Shown piece after piece: positions 1 to 10,970 of a stretch of DNA of 64,000 nucleotides. The notes beneath the pieces are model-generated. The model was not told where the DNA came from and ran no database searches. It was given only the letters and a program-made list of their open reading frames with translations. This DNA comes from Hyposmocoma kahamanoa (lineage: Eukaryota; Arthropoda; Insecta; Lepidoptera; Cosmopterigidae). The position numbers and the translations under genes are program-made. The stretch is taken from positions 23,857,012 through 23,921,011 of the forward strand of contig NW_020654810.1 in the NCBI RefSeq assembly GCF_003589595.1, written 5' to 3'. How positions within the stretch are numbered: the stretch's first letter is position 1; each line of letters opens with the position of its first letter.

Positions 1-851
1 CCTTAATGCTTTATCCGGAAATAATACATCAATATCGGTGCTTTTTTTTATGATTTACGAGTATTACAATTTTTATGTTTGATTTTTATTATGTAATCTT
101 ATTTTGTGAGGGAAATGGTGATGTAAAAAATAAGCCACACGAATTCTTTAAGTGGGTGTTTTAGACAGAAAATAGGTTGGAGACGAGCAAAACTGTTTCC
201 CCCTTAGTTTTAACATAGTAGTTACACACGTAGTCGCGCGGATTGTATGAACTCACACATCTTGCAGTATTGAGATATTCAAGGCCTTTCGAAATATTCT
301 TCAGGTCGCAGTGTGATTTGAAAAACTTTATATTGCATAAAACTGAGACAGAATTCGAGATCAAAAATATAAACAAACAACTGTCAAAATGACGGCACAT
401 AGATCATAATCATGTTTTTTCAAGTTCGTTTATGAACAGTTTATACATTATTAATAAAAATTGCGGGCTAAATATGTGTAATACTTATGTGACTCTAATC
501 TATAATGTAGCAATTTAGTGAATTACATTCATTCGACGAGAGCACGACTTTTCCCTACACCCGATATCGACTATAACAATTTTGTGGTCAACTAAGCTCT
601 TAATAGCCGGCCGAGTTGGATGATTATGCGCTACAATGGACACCCGTACACAAGCCGTTACTTGTAATCCTGTCGGGTTACAATGCATTTTGTTTCCTGG
701 GGTAGAGATGATCAGAAGTGGGTTGCTGTGAAAAAATTCGGCTTCGGTAGTGTTATCGGGAGTGGTTATAAACGTTAGCTTTCGGCATTGACCAAAACTG
801 GGCTGCGAGCGAAACACATTTTTTTTAATAATAACGAAGATCAAAATCAAA
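1..851. other. Non-coding stretch, nothing recognised
   Basis: AT-rich DNA. Two minus-strand open frames (161-400, and 515-904, which runs into the SINE at 852) have no recognisable domain, splice context or family motif. I treat them as chance or unidentified repeat sequence. I see no exon of the ADAM gene here, although its next exon must lie to the left of 2414. Confidence 0.5.
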
Positions 852-996
852 ATTCGTAAGTCTGCTAGCTCGTTCCGTGGCTTAGTTGGGGTAGTGTCTG
901 CCACGGTTTGCTGGAAGACGTTGGATACAATCCACCCGGTTCGAAAAAAAATTTTCCAAGTGTTCGATCTTTGTATTAATAATTATAACAAACTAC
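852..996 (+). repeat. SINE-A fragment (tRNA-headed)
   Basis: Carries the SINE-A core: the box-A-like TGGCTTAGTTGG, a damaged box-B region, and the tail TTTGTATTAATAATTATAACAAACTA. The best copy of the family is at 5406-5745. This copy lacks the conserved upstream half. Confidence 0.75.
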
Positions 997-1152
997 ATGG
1001 TCGTCAGACATAGATATATTCAATAACTTAAGATTGTTTTTTTGTATTTTGATTTTATGAACCGTATTTTACCTATAAAACTTGAGCCTTTTAATATTTT
1101 AGATTAGGTATATAGATGTTGTTATTATAGCAGATATGTGATGAATGATAAT

Positions 1153-1260
1153 CTCTGTGGCTCCGTGGTTAGAACTATAATAGCAGTATAGACAGAATCA
1201 CTATATGACGACTTACAGGGTTACATTCCCGGTAGAGCAGAAAACATATTAAATAAAAAA
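1153..1260 (+). repeat. tRNA-like SINE fragment
   Basis: TGGCTCCGTGGTTAGA resembles a pol III box A, and GGGTTACATTCCCGG, about 55 bases later, resembles box B. An A-rich stretch (about 1250-1264) follows. It is too degenerate to be a working tRNA and is probably a SINE head. Confidence 0.4.
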
Positions 1261-2075
1261 AAAAATCTGCTCATGGCGTTATGGGTAACGTCTCCCGAGT
1301 CTCCCTGGTATTAATATGGCAAATTCCACGAGTCACCTTCCTACCGACATGGAATTCACAGATCACGCCGAATCATATTTTCGGTTTCGGTTTCATACCA
1401 CACTCTATTGGACCTCTGTATCCAAGTGGATTGTATATTGGGATAAGTTGTGACGTAGTCGCGTGATGTTAATAGCCGCCATTCATAAGGGACGCACGTA
1501 TTTCTGTTGATCTTTGTTGACAAACATGCTTTCTTGTTCGTCTATGTTATGTAGTTGTTAAGCGTGTTTTATGAACTCGATGTCATCGTATCTCGCTACT
1601 TATGCGGCTTTGAGATTACAGTAGACGTAAGTTATTGTTATGATTTTGATGTTCTTTTTATCTACGCTTAATGGACAAGGACTCATTTATCTATAGGCAA
1701 TGAATATTGAATCACATGTCTGGAAAGTTTCCACAGTTCAAGAAAATTATGTGGATTAGTTTTGTCCATCACTTTCTTATGAATTATGCATAACAAAAAA
1801 TCTCCAAGCTAATAAACTATACTCAATATCGACTGCTGACGTGTCGACAGTTCTTTGTTATAGTTATGGTGAAAATCAAATAAATGTGTAGATTATAAAT
1901 TGGATTTAAGTAACTGTTCCCTTGTAATGATTACGCATTTGATATCATATTTGGCGCCCAACAAGGGACTCGGTTGGTTGGCGATACGGAATTTCTATTG
2001 GACTATATATCATGTTATTATTAATTAATAATTATTAAATAATTTTTCAGTACAAGTAAAATTTTATTATAAAAC
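1261..2075. other. Non-coding stretch, nothing recognised
   Basis: No repeat family or exon recognised. The plus-strand open frame at 1281-1466 has no family resemblance and no splice context. Confidence 0.5.
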
Positions 2076-2361
2076 CATTGACTTACAATTATATGGACGT
2101 CGGGTCCGCGCTAAAAAGTGTCCGAACTTATAGGGCGTTAAAATCGTATACAGAGCGTCATTCACGCTTTAGTCTTCGTTTGTTCGACTGACAGCGAAGC
2201 AAGCAAAATTAGACAGTACTGCGCTGACATTACAATTTAAATTCAACGTTTTAGCTTTTTCATATTCCTTTACACGTCACTACATTTAAATAGGTTGACT
2301 TGGCACATTTTTTTCGTGGTTTTTGTATTAGACCCGTCGTCCATTTATTTGTAAGTCAATG
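2076..2361 (+). mobile_element. 8-bp-TSD MITE, family D copy 1 (286 bp)
   Basis: Terminal inverted repeats begin CATTGACTTACAA and end with GTAAGTCAATG. The element is flanked by a perfect 8-bp duplication TATAAAAC (2068-2075 and 2362-2369). Two further copies lie at 18435 and 29861, also with perfect 8-bp duplications. The 8-bp target size and C...G termini fit the hAT (or P) superfamily; there is no transposase. On the minus strand it lies in the intron just downstream of the 5' splice site of the ADAM exon at 2414-2618, 38 bp away. Confidence 0.9.
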
Positions 2362-2413
2362 TATAAAACGCATAAATGTGTATTTGCCTTTAGACCATAA
2401 TAATAAAACTTAC

Positions 2414-2618
2414 CAGATCAGCAATATTGGCAACTTGAATGGCATCATGGACGACCTCGGAGCGTGTACTCCCATTCCTCCTATCGAACATGGCCTTATC
2501 GATGACGAGCGCCGTCTCGATGTACTTCGTGGTCTCTCGAACGTCGCGCCTGCGCCTGTTGAGCGCGCGCAGATCCGCGTCGTGCCACCACCGCCATGCT
2601 CGGTCTTCTCTCTCTTTC
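2414..2618 (-). CDS. ADAM metalloproteinase exon: end of prodomain, furin site, start of reprolysin domain
   Basis: A 205-bp internal exon. Reading the minus strand, a branch-like AACTAAC and the pyrimidine-rich ctttttcttccacag precede it, and the consensus donor gtaagt follows CTG at 2414. After one leftover base the single open frame gives 68 codons. Residues 7-12 are Trp-rich (AWRWWH). A run of four arginines at about residues 21-24 fits a furin/proprotein-convertase site. KYIETALVIDKAMF follows from about residue 31, and the exon ends ...VANIADL. This is how the reprolysin (peptidase M12B) domain of ADAM proteins begins, directly after prodomain removal. The ADL ending and overall pattern are closest, from memory, to the ADAM11/22/23 group (Drosophila mind-meld, mmd). 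ADAMs are membrane-anchored zinc proteases or protease-dead adhesion receptors. The zinc-site helix HExxH lies in a later exon outside the window, so activity cannot be judged. Exon and family are secure; the orthology group is inference. Confidence 0.9.
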
Positions 2619-2770
2619 CTGTGGAAGAAAAAGGTAGGGTTAGTTGTGACATTACACTAAGTAAAGGTGCTAAAAGTGGTGTGTTGATAATCCTGATGAT
2701 GATAAAGAAATTTGGTACTGTAGAAACAGGAATTTGCAAACTGTCTCCGTTCTCTATAATATTCTGCACA

Positions 2771-3165
2771 GTCCTATGTCTTCCGGGTACCTGAAAGAGC
2801 GTTTCGGCTTTCTAAGGTCCCAGGACAAACCCTGTCGTTCTCTCGTTAGGTCCCATTTATCTTTTCCATCCTTCAATTCCGGTCTTTATTCTCACTCCTT
2901 CACTGTTCATGCGGTCAGACTTTGGAATACACTTCCCATTACTGTTTATGATAGTAAATCCTTAGCAATTTTCAAAATGAGACTTAAGAAGCACTAGTTA
3001 TCGACTGTTCCATCCATTTTATAGGTATTATAGTACGAAATATATATTTATCTGGGTATTTATATAGTTTAAAAAAATTTATGTTTTTTGTATTGTTTTT
3101 GTAAACCCGTTATTGAAATTATTGCCTCCTGGGGGCCTACCACAACCTCTTAAAACAATATTACT
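2771..3165 (+). mobile_element. LINE fragment, reverse transcriptase C-terminus and 3' UTR
   Basis: The plus frame to the stop at 2997 reads ...YSHSFTVHAVRLWNTLP...SLAIFKMRLKKH, the usual end of the reverse-transcriptase ORF of Jockey/CR1-like non-LTR elements. A pyrimidine- and AT-rich 3' UTR follows to about 3165. The 5' end is truncated. It sits in the intron just upstream of the ADAM exon, in the opposite orientation. Confidence 0.75.
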
Positions 3166-4223
3166 TTAACCTTACATTGACTTTTCGTACCATGACGCGC
3201 TTAAAGTAAGCTTACTGTAATGTTAAAACTATGATGTTTTATTGGCAGCTTTGTGACTATTCATTCACTCAGTTTTTAGACGCTACTTTAACATTAAAGT
3301 AATATTGCTCTTATGTCAAATTTAGCAATCTTAATATAGTTACACGGATGCAATGGAAAAACATTATTTTCAGTTCTATCGTCTAAATATTGATTTGTAA
3401 TGATTAAAAGTTTAGTTGAACTTATTTATTTACATATGTCTCTGCAATATTTTGTTTATTTTTTTATTTAGTAGTACACAAGAAATAATTTCTTGTTAAA
3501 TAAAAATACGCGATTTTTATTTCGTAAAATTATGACAGCGACATCTATATGCTCCTTGGCGACATTAACAGTTGACACTAGACTATTACAATTCCGAATT
3601 CACAAAGTGACAATCAAGACAGCATGTTTTATTTATTTTTCTTCATGAAGATGCGGAAAAATAATTGTAAAACAACGTATTTTTAACAGGTTTTATTATT
3701 ACATACTTTTCTTTTTTCTTATTACTTTAACATTATACTACGATAGGACGATTCGGAACATCAGAAAAGAAAGAGATGGCATTATACAGTTCATATAGCG
3801 TTATTTATTATCTTTAGTAAGGAATAGATAATATTGGGAATTCATTCGTTCTGTCAGTCACTTTAGTAATAATACATTATTTGGTTGAGAGGTTTGTCAA
3901 GGTGCGAATATGAGTAATATTATAATAATCTTACTATAAGCTCACATTGAAACGAGATTGTTTTTTGAAAGGTTATGGTAGGCCCCCTGTATTTAGGTCT
4001 GAAGGAAGGAATTTCTCTTACAAATAAACAGTACCTTGTTTGTGTTTTCCTTGTTACTAGTTGTGTTTATGTTTTTTCTGTACAATAAGTAATTAAACAA
4101 ATGAAAATAAAATAGAAACGACACCCATAACATACCTAAATTAATGACGACATAGTTTATCATCTAAACAAAGATTCAGAATCACTAAGACATTCACCAT
4201 TTCAGTAAGTTTATGTTTCAAAA
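3166..4223. other. Non-coding stretch, nothing recognised
   Basis: Very AT-rich; no gene, splice-flanked frame or named repeat seen. Confidence 0.5.
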
Positions 4224-4613
4224 AGTCCACGGTGAGTGCTCTGAAGAGTTATTCAACCTTATCCCTTCCTCTCCTTTCCATCAGCGGACCACCCGTGCCG
4301 GACTGCGTTGCCACAATTGGACGGTCAGTTTAATACCGTCCCGCACTAAAAAGTTTGGCAATTCGTTCTTATGCCGAACCATCAAATTGTGGAACCAACT
4401 CCCGGCGCATGTATTCCCTCCCCTCTATAACATCGGGTCCTTCAAACGTAGTGTGAAGAAGCATTTGGCCAGACCGGCAAAATGATAGTGACGGAGTGAA
4501 GATATTTGTGTTTTCCATCCGTTACTCTCATCTCTGGACTGTATTCGCACTTTCCATCAGGCGCGGTGCAGTCATTTTGCCGAGTCACAATAAAAAAAAA
4601 AAAAAAAAAAAAG
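4224..4613 (+). mobile_element. 5'-truncated LINE (family P1) with poly(A) tail
   Basis: The frame ending at 4485 contains GECSEELFNL, a KLWNQLPAHVFP motif and the ending SFKRSVKKHLARPAK, the C-terminus of a Jockey/CR1-like reverse transcriptase. A 3' UTR of about 105 bp follows and ends in a run of about 20 A. AAAAAGTCC occurs on both sides of the insertion and may be the target-site duplication, but it overlaps the A tail. It is nearly identical to the copies at 21186 and 45150. Confidence 0.88.
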
Positions 4614-4655
4614 TCCGCGATAATAAATTTCCATCAAGAGCCCTGTTATTGCTTT

Positions 4656-4678
4656 CAAACAACAATAATTGTTGTTTG
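4656..4678. repeat. Short perfect palindrome
   Basis: Eleven-base arms CAAACAACAAT and ATTGTTGTTTG with a single A between them. Another AT-rich near-palindrome follows immediately. No element recognised. Confidence 0.6.
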
Positions 4679-5029
4679 ACAATAATTATTATTGTCCTTA
4701 AAAAAAGTCAAAGAACAAGTAACTGAAGTCTAACTATCTATTTTCACCTCCACACTTTTGAGATGCTCGCTAATTGCGTCTGGCTACAATTTAACCCAGT
4801 TTAGGCGTACGAGATCCAATTTAATATTATTTATATTTCTCAGAAGAGATTCAAATTTTACCCAAATTTATAATTACGCTCCTGTGAGACTTTTGCTAGT
4901 GTATCTTGTTGTTATTTAATGTTTCTAAGCTTGATTTATATGAAGAAGGTCCTCTAACACGATATTTAGGTTTCGACTTTATTTTACTATAATTATATTA
5001 TCATGAAATTGATTTTTTAAATCACTGCG

Positions 5030-5262
5030 ATGGGCCGAATAACTCAGTGGTGGCAAGCGATACGTTTGCACTGCCACTCAAAGTTTAAAATCGGAAGCTC
5101 CGAGGGTCACAGGACCTGTTACTCTGAAACGTAAAGTTGAAAAGTCCCAAGTGCTTGTAGTTTCACCAGCACCTCTATACCCTTCAAAACCAACGCAGTA
5201 ATGCTGATATTACTGCTTGGCGGTAGAGATAGGCATGGTGAATTGTAAGGAAGATATCCCTG
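5030..5262 (+). repeat. SINE-B (Metulj-like), diverged copy
   Basis: Diverged but nearly complete. Recognisable blocks are GTGGCAAGCGATACG, TGCACTGCCACTCA, TTTCACCAGCACC, CAACGCAGTAATGC and TTACTGCTTGGCGG. See 57278-57573 for the family description. Confidence 0.75.
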
Positions 5263-5270
5263 AAAAGAAT

Positions 5271-5393
5271 AAAAAAACAACTAGCTTGTTGTAATTATTA
5301 ATACAAAGAAAGAAATCCTTCGATCCGAAAGTATAACAAACTAGTGGAGTAATTTCACAAAAAATAATTGAACATCAATTCAATAAAAATTTC
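5271..5393. repeat. Two SINE-A tail fragments head to head
   Basis: 5281-5330 is the SINE-A tail in reverse (GTAATTATTAATACAAAG...CCTTCGATCCG). 5334-5393 is the same tail forward (ATAACAAACTAGTGGAG...). The forward fragment is repeated at 5686-5745, so it directly flanks the full SINE-A that follows. Confidence 0.75.
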
Positions 5394-5405
5394 AAATACA
5401 TCGAA

Positions 5406-5745
5406 TAGCGACATCTTTCACCAGGACTGGTAGCTGTAAAGGTGCTAACTGGGTGATAAATCTTTCATAGATTTCTCATAGATGGCGCTACGACTGAAAA
5501 GTCGTTGAAAAAACCAAAATACAAAGACACGACGCAAGCACTTAGAAAAATTCGTGAGGTCCGCTGGTTCGTTCCGTGGCTTAGTTGGTAAAGCGTCTGC
5601 CACGGTATGCTAGAAGACGTCGGTTCGAATCCGGCCGGATCGAAGGAATTTTTTCTGAGTGTTCGATCTTTGTATTAATAATTATAACAAACTAGTGGAG
5701 TAATTTCACAAAAAATAATTGAAAATCAATTCAATAAAAACTTAA
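5406..5745 (+). repeat. SINE-A, best full-length copy (about 340 bp)
   Basis: The first ~150 bp is a conserved upstream part (AGGACTGGTAGCTGTAAAGG, GATGGCGCTACGACTG...) shared with copies at 23899 and 51108. A tRNA-like head follows (about 5564-5643) with box A TGGCTTAGTTGG and box B GGTTCGAATCC. The tail is TTTGTATTAATAATTATAACAAACTAGTGGAG and beyond. The box pair indicates a pol III-derived SINE, but the conserved sequence in front of the tRNA part is unusual for a simple tRNA SINE and suggests a composite element. No protein is encoded. Confidence 0.8.
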
Positions 5746-6375
5746 TATTCTAGGTGTTTTTCTTAAATAAAAAAGATCAATAATAAGAATTGTAATAGGT
5801 ACACGAAGCGAGGATGGGTGAAGAAAGACGCTTAAATCTCCAAATGCGCAACGGCTTTTATTGACGTAGTTGTATGATCGACATAGGAGACATAATCGCG
5901 CTCATCCCCCATGTTACCTCACCGTCACACCCGGCGGAAGCGGCAGCCGACGATTCTATGAGCTTTCCTCCAAGTATCCCACACTGTGGAAGTACTGGTA
6001 TGCCACTCACGCCTTATACTTCGATAAAAAGCAATTTCCTTTTGCAACTTAAATGGTAATTTAGTTAACACTTCGATAGCGCATTATATTTTGATCCCAA
6101 CGCCATCTAGCGGCAAGGCGAGGTTACTAATATTTCTTGTACGTGGTGTTACAGAATGGTACTAAGTCACAATATTTTTGACCTTCGTAAGAGACAAATT
6201 TCGAATATCAACAACAAATCAACTTATTATAGAAACGTATAGTTTGGCTTTTCAACTGTATTTGCGACTTTGTGTTTACGATTGTCAAGATCAAAGTACA
6301 TGTAATTGTTCTTAATTGTATTAACATTACGTCTGTTACGATAAATTACGTAGTATTAAATGTACTGTGATGCCA
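5746..6375. other. Non-coding stretch with unassigned open frames
   Basis: Two overlapping plus frames (5870-6052, 5874-6059) cover a GC-richer patch at about 5900-6030. Neither has a recognised motif. No splice signals strong enough to call an exon. Confidence 0.45.
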
Positions 6376-6529
6376 GGAGGTCTATTACGGAATACAATAC
6401 TACGTGATAACGAAGCTCATTATGACAGTTATTGTATGGAATTTTGACATTACTTTCATAGTAAAATTGACATGTATAGTACGTATGAGCTTCGTTGTGA
6501 TGTAGTATCGTATTTCGTGGTAAATCTCC
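6376..6529. mobile_element. Foldback MITE (about 154 bp)
   Basis: Arms of about 48 bp with some mismatches: the left begins GGAGGTCTATTACGG and runs to AACGAAGCTCAT, and the right ends ATGAGCTTCGTT...GTAAATCTCC. No clear target duplication. Confidence 0.65.
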
Positions 6530-7214
6530 AGTATTAGAACGTCACTTTCTACCAGGTTTTAAATTGACCAAACAGCTTGCTTACACAGATCCAATATATT
6601 CTATAAATGTCGGCGGCATTTCTCCAAAAATAAAATGCCATGTGCCATCAAACGGTGCTAACTAGTATAAAAGTTGCCTAAGTCTGAAAATTGTCGAATC
6701 TTTTTGATCGTGTATGCAGCAGACCGGAGCTTCTTCGACAATTCAGTTATTTCTAAACCATTTTGCAATGGAGTATTTAGAGTTATACTCAAAAATACTG
6801 TACTGTAACTGTATCAACAAGGTTTAATGATTTTTTTCTAATTACAGTATTTATAACTGTGTGATCAACATTTGGTAACAAAGGTTGTACACAATTTGTT
6901 GTTTACTTATGAAGGAGCAGGTAGTTGCAGTAAGCAATTTACTATCCAACCAATAGCATAGATAACTATGTATACAATATTATCGTCGTAGTTACATTGC
7001 TGTATTTGAACTTTAAATAATAAATAAAATAAAAATAAATCTATTTCTTTACAAAACACAAAGAAACAACCGTTAGGAAGAATTTGAAATGTGGTATTGG
7101 GTATGAATGGAGGAATGAGTTGGGCAGGAAAAAAAACTAATAAAGAGGTGTTAATAATATTGCAGGAAAAAGGAAGCTTATTATAGACGACAGAGAACCG
7201 AATGGGGAAGACGT
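6530..7214. other. Non-coding stretch, nothing recognised
   Basis: AT-rich; no repeat family or frame recognised before the LINE. Confidence 0.5.
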
Positions 7215-8133
7215 TCGGGCATTTATTTTTTTATACATTTTTATACATTTATTGTTTGCGGATGACCTAAAACTGTTTCATCCTATTAATTCGGTCATAG
7301 ACTCTCGGGCTCTGCAGTGCGATATTGATGCGGTATCTGTATGGTGTGGAAACAATGGGTTAACCTTTAACATCGGTAAATGCAAAATAATGTCCTACAC
7401 GAGATCTATCGCCCCTGTAAATTACCAGTATTCTATAGGTAATACAGCACTTGAACGAGTACAGTCTATTCGCGATCTGGGAGTTATAATGGACCCGAGC
7501 TTGAACTTTCATGACCAGATCACGACTCTCTGCAAAACGGCCAATAAAACTCTTGGTTTTATTATGCCAGCATCCTCACAGTTTCGTGATACTAGGGCGG
7601 CACTTATACTTTACAATGCTTTTGTAAGAAGTGGGCTGGAATACTGCGTGGAAATCTGGGATCCTTATGAGGATAAATATTGCCTCCAGATTGAAAAAAT
7701 ACAAGGCAAATTCGCTCGATACTTCTACCAGAGAATGGTTATTATCCGCTGCTCTTTCCTTTCTTATTTGTCTACGGAATGGTCGATCTTGTCACCTTGG
7801 AAGTAAGACGTAAAGTTCGAACCATCCTGAATTACATATTTCTCCTGCGGGGTAAGGTGGACAATCCCGAAATACTGAGCAACGTCGATCTGTTTGTGCC
7901 AAACAGATACGTCTGCACGGGCCAACGCCGACATCAATTGTTTGCGCCCCCTGTGCGACACGAAACGTAGTCTCACGTGTTTAATTGTCTAGTCGCTAAG
8001 GTCCAGGATGCTGACATCTTTTGCGACAACATCAGCAAAGTAATTTATAAGGCAAACTTAGTGTATCAAATATGTATGTAGTATAAGTAATTAGCAGCGG
8101 TTTGGTTGCTACTATTTAATAAATAAATAAATT
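7215..8133 (+). mobile_element. LINE fragment with reverse transcriptase FADD motif
   Basis: The frame opening near 7215 and running to 7806 starts at the catalytic core: LLFADDLKLF is the RT motif C with its paired aspartates. It continues through the RT thumb (RSIRDLGVIMD, NKTLGFIM, VRSGLEYCVEIWDPY). Near 7780 the frame shifts to the one ending at 7970 (LVTLEVRRKVRTILNYIF...), so the copy is broken. The 3' end is (TAAA)n-like at about 8117-8133. The pattern fits the Jockey group. The endonuclease and N-terminal RT parts are missing. Confidence 0.88.
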
Positions 8134-9346
8134 TGATACGAACGACAGTTTTCTTAGAATCATTAAAGAAAGGCAGATCGAAAGAAAGAAAGAAAGGCAG
8201 GGGAGGACCTAGATGAACTCATTTAGATGAAAGAAGTGAAAGAGAAAGGTTAACGTACGTCGCATCTTATCAGGAACTCAAAGTTAGGGCGTGAAAAGAT
8301 ATGGTTGGCGATTGTTCCACGAACAATAGTCCTCTTAAATAACAAGAAGAATATAACCTCATGGTCGAGGAAAGAAACCATATTTTTTGTAAATAACGTA
8401 AAAATGTACGACACTCAACCATGTTAACAAATAATGGATAAATTATAAACAACAAAACTGAAATTAACACTCCGAACAGATCCAATACTTCCTGAACAAA
8501 GTTACAAAGATAAAAACGTTCTTAGAAACGGCTTTAAACCGATTAAGCGCGTTTTATCAAACGTCCCCATTAATTCTGGCCCTAATCAACTTTATCAGCC
8601 GGCGTCCGTCAAGGGCCTTATTATCCGAAGTTCCAGCCGCTTCCAGAATCTTCGATTGCTTTCGATAATGAACTTATATTGATTGCGACCGGGTATTTCC
8701 ACTTCTGCTTTATATTCGCAGACTTATCTCGGATTTTTTCCATGGACGATTTCTTAAGTTCGGTAAATGATTGAGAAACCGAATTAAAGTATTGACTATG
8801 ACAGCATTTTCTTTTGAGGACGTAATTCTTAATTCGTTTTATACTAACATTGTTATACTTTTTGATTATATAATGGATTATTTTTCTATTATTATATACT
8901 AATTGAAGATTCACGATAGTATCCCAAATATTCTTAACGTTGTTCATTAGAAAAACAATATGACAATTTATTTTACCTTTATATCACTTTTAAATCAGTT
9001 AAACATTTGCATATAAAAGGCAGTCCGTAATTGTATCCAGCGTTTTCTCGGGAGATCTCGAGACACGGCAACATTTGTACGGTCTAGTAGAAAAACCGGG
9101 ATAATTTAAGAGAGGAATTAATCCCGTTGGGATTATTTTCCGCCAGCCCAAGGGCGGAGAGTGCGTGACTAAGGAGATTTGTCAAGTCAAACTTTAGGGA
9201 TGGACTTAATCCCATATATTTAAATAGTGTAAACACGAAATCACTGGTGCTACGCCTTTACTAAACGCAAATGTAAATACGTTCATTTTCATAAACATAA
9301 AGATATTGATAAGCGTGAATATCGCTTTTGATGTTGAAATATATAG
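8134..9346. other. Non-coding stretch with a purine tract and one unassigned minus frame
   Basis: 8170-8205 is a GAAA-rich purine tract. A 108-codon minus frame (8621-8947) is rich in Lys, Asn and Ile, as expected of AT-rich chance frames, and matches no family I know. 9100-9240 is GC-richer and carries a small palindrome AATCCCGTTGGGATT. Confidence 0.45.
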
Positions 9347-9601
9347 GAGAGCGTTTAACTAAAAACATTTTTATAGTTTATATGGCAGTGAAACGTGGCC
9401 CGTACTTGAGCGCCATAAGCAGGACCTGCGTGTCACGAAAATGAATTTGCTGCGCTGGATCACACATCCAGTTTCAGGGAAAGACCGTGTCAGAAACTCC
9501 CGCATCCGCGGCAGCCTTCACGTCCGTGACATTGCAGATAAACTGCAAGAAAGCCGCCTACGTTGGTACGGCCACATCTTACGGAAACCGGCATGCTACG
9601 T

Positions 9602-10970
9602 AAAGAAAGAAAGAAAGAAAGAAAGAAAATACATTTATTTGTTTACCACAATGACACCACAAAAGACAAAAGACAAAAAAGAGAGAAAACAGAACAAAAC
9701 AGAACTAAAACAAAACACGATCAAAACATTCAACGTAAAACAAATATATAATTACGAAACAAAAACACAAACAAACACAAAATAAAAATGTATATACAAA
9801 AATTAGATAAAATTAAAACATGAACTATTCACACAAATAATAAAAAGAAGACTAAATATTGAGATACCTTGTGTGGTGCCAGCCGCGGTAACAAAAGGGT
9901 CACAAACTCAGTATTTGCTAGAAAACGCAACGCGTTCCCAGCACTGATTTTCAGTTAAGACCCTAAGTGAGGTCACGGAACAACATATGCAAGCATATTT
10001 TGGTACTTGAATATAACAGTAAAATAATTATATATACGTACATATTAAAACTGTAACAGATGTGTGTGTGTGTGAGTGTGGGTGTGTGTTGTGTATGTTT
10101 AAATACTTCCAAATAATTTACATATAACTATGAAAATATTTTATAATAATTAATACGTATACACTATACCTACATCAACCAACTTATATATTATATAACA
10201 AATGTGTATAAAAAGTATAAATAAATAGGTGCTGGAAAAAGTTAATACAATCCCTTTTGATTTTCCAGCAGGAGAGCCTTAAGCTTGCGCTTAAAAGCAT
10301 TCCTACTAGAAGTGTCATGAAGAGGAGGGGGTAGATCATTCCAGCACTTGGATGACGCAAACCTGAAACTTCCTCTGAAAGCTGCTGTGCGGTGAGCAGG
10401 AACGATAGCCCGAACCTTGTATTTAAAACAGTTTTGAGACCAACGAAGTTTGCGATAGAGATACTCAGGTGTCTCGGTTCTCACTACACCGAACAGCAAC
10501 ATAGAGAGGTGTAGCTGCCGACGAGCAGTCATATTTAAAAGACTTGCAGCATTCAAAAACGGGGTGATATGGGATCTAGGAGGCACCCGAAAGCAAAAGC
10601 GTGTGCATGCGTTTTGTACACGTTGTATCAACTTCTTAGACCTACTAAAAATACAATTACTATATACTACATCACAATAGTTTAACCGCGACAATATCAG
10701 TGATTCACAAAGGTGTACACGCAAATCAACGCTAAGGTAATCACGAATACCATACAACAATTTGAGTCGATAAAAACAGTTACCGGTCACATTGAGGATG
10801 TGCTCCTCAAAACGAAGTTCACTGTCCATCAGTACTCCGAGGTTTCTGACCCTATCGACCCGTTCCATTGGTTCACCCATAACCGCAATATTTCTGGAAG
10901 CAAGGGCTTCCAGTGTATTATGGATTTGACCCTTTGTTCCAAGCACCATGTACTTAGACTTACTCGGATT
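9602..10970 (-). mobile_element. Nested LINE, 235-codon reverse transcriptase C-terminal frame
   Basis: Inserted antisense into the outer LINE, with CTACGT duplicated on both sides (9596-9601, 10971-10976). The minus frame 10242-10949 is intact for 235 codons: VDRVRNLGVLMDSELRFEEH, then SRLNYCDVVY, then SSKCWNDLPPPLHD and FKRKLKALLL at the end. This is the thumb and C-terminus of a Jockey/CR1-type RT without the catalytic core. A long 3' UTR (9602-10241) contains a TG/CA microsatellite and ends in (CTTT)n on the minus strand. It is 5'-truncated but otherwise little decayed. Confidence 0.9.
10058..10092. repeat. TG microsatellite
   Basis: Imperfect (TG)n run in the 3' UTR of the nested LINE. 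Confidence 0.85.

Noticed and set aside
515..904. 129-codon minus ORF as an ADAM exon.
   Set aside because: No reprolysin or disintegrin pattern; it begins inside a SINE and lacks matching splice phase.
2300..2794. 164-codon plus-strand ORF as a gene.
   Set aside because: It runs through a MITE end, the antisense of the ADAM exon and intron sequence; it is a shadow.
5564..5643. A tRNA gene in SINE-A.
   Set aside because: Repeated with the same leader and tail at several loci; the stems do not close.
8621..8947. 108-codon minus ORF as a gene.
   Set aside because: Lys/Asn/Ile-rich composition typical of AT-rich chance frames and no motif.
9876..9896. GTGCCAGCCGCGGTAAC resembles the 530-loop core of small-subunit rRNA.
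   Set aside because: Only about 16 bases match. The surroundings are the 3' UTR of the nested antisense LINE and no other rRNA helix is present.
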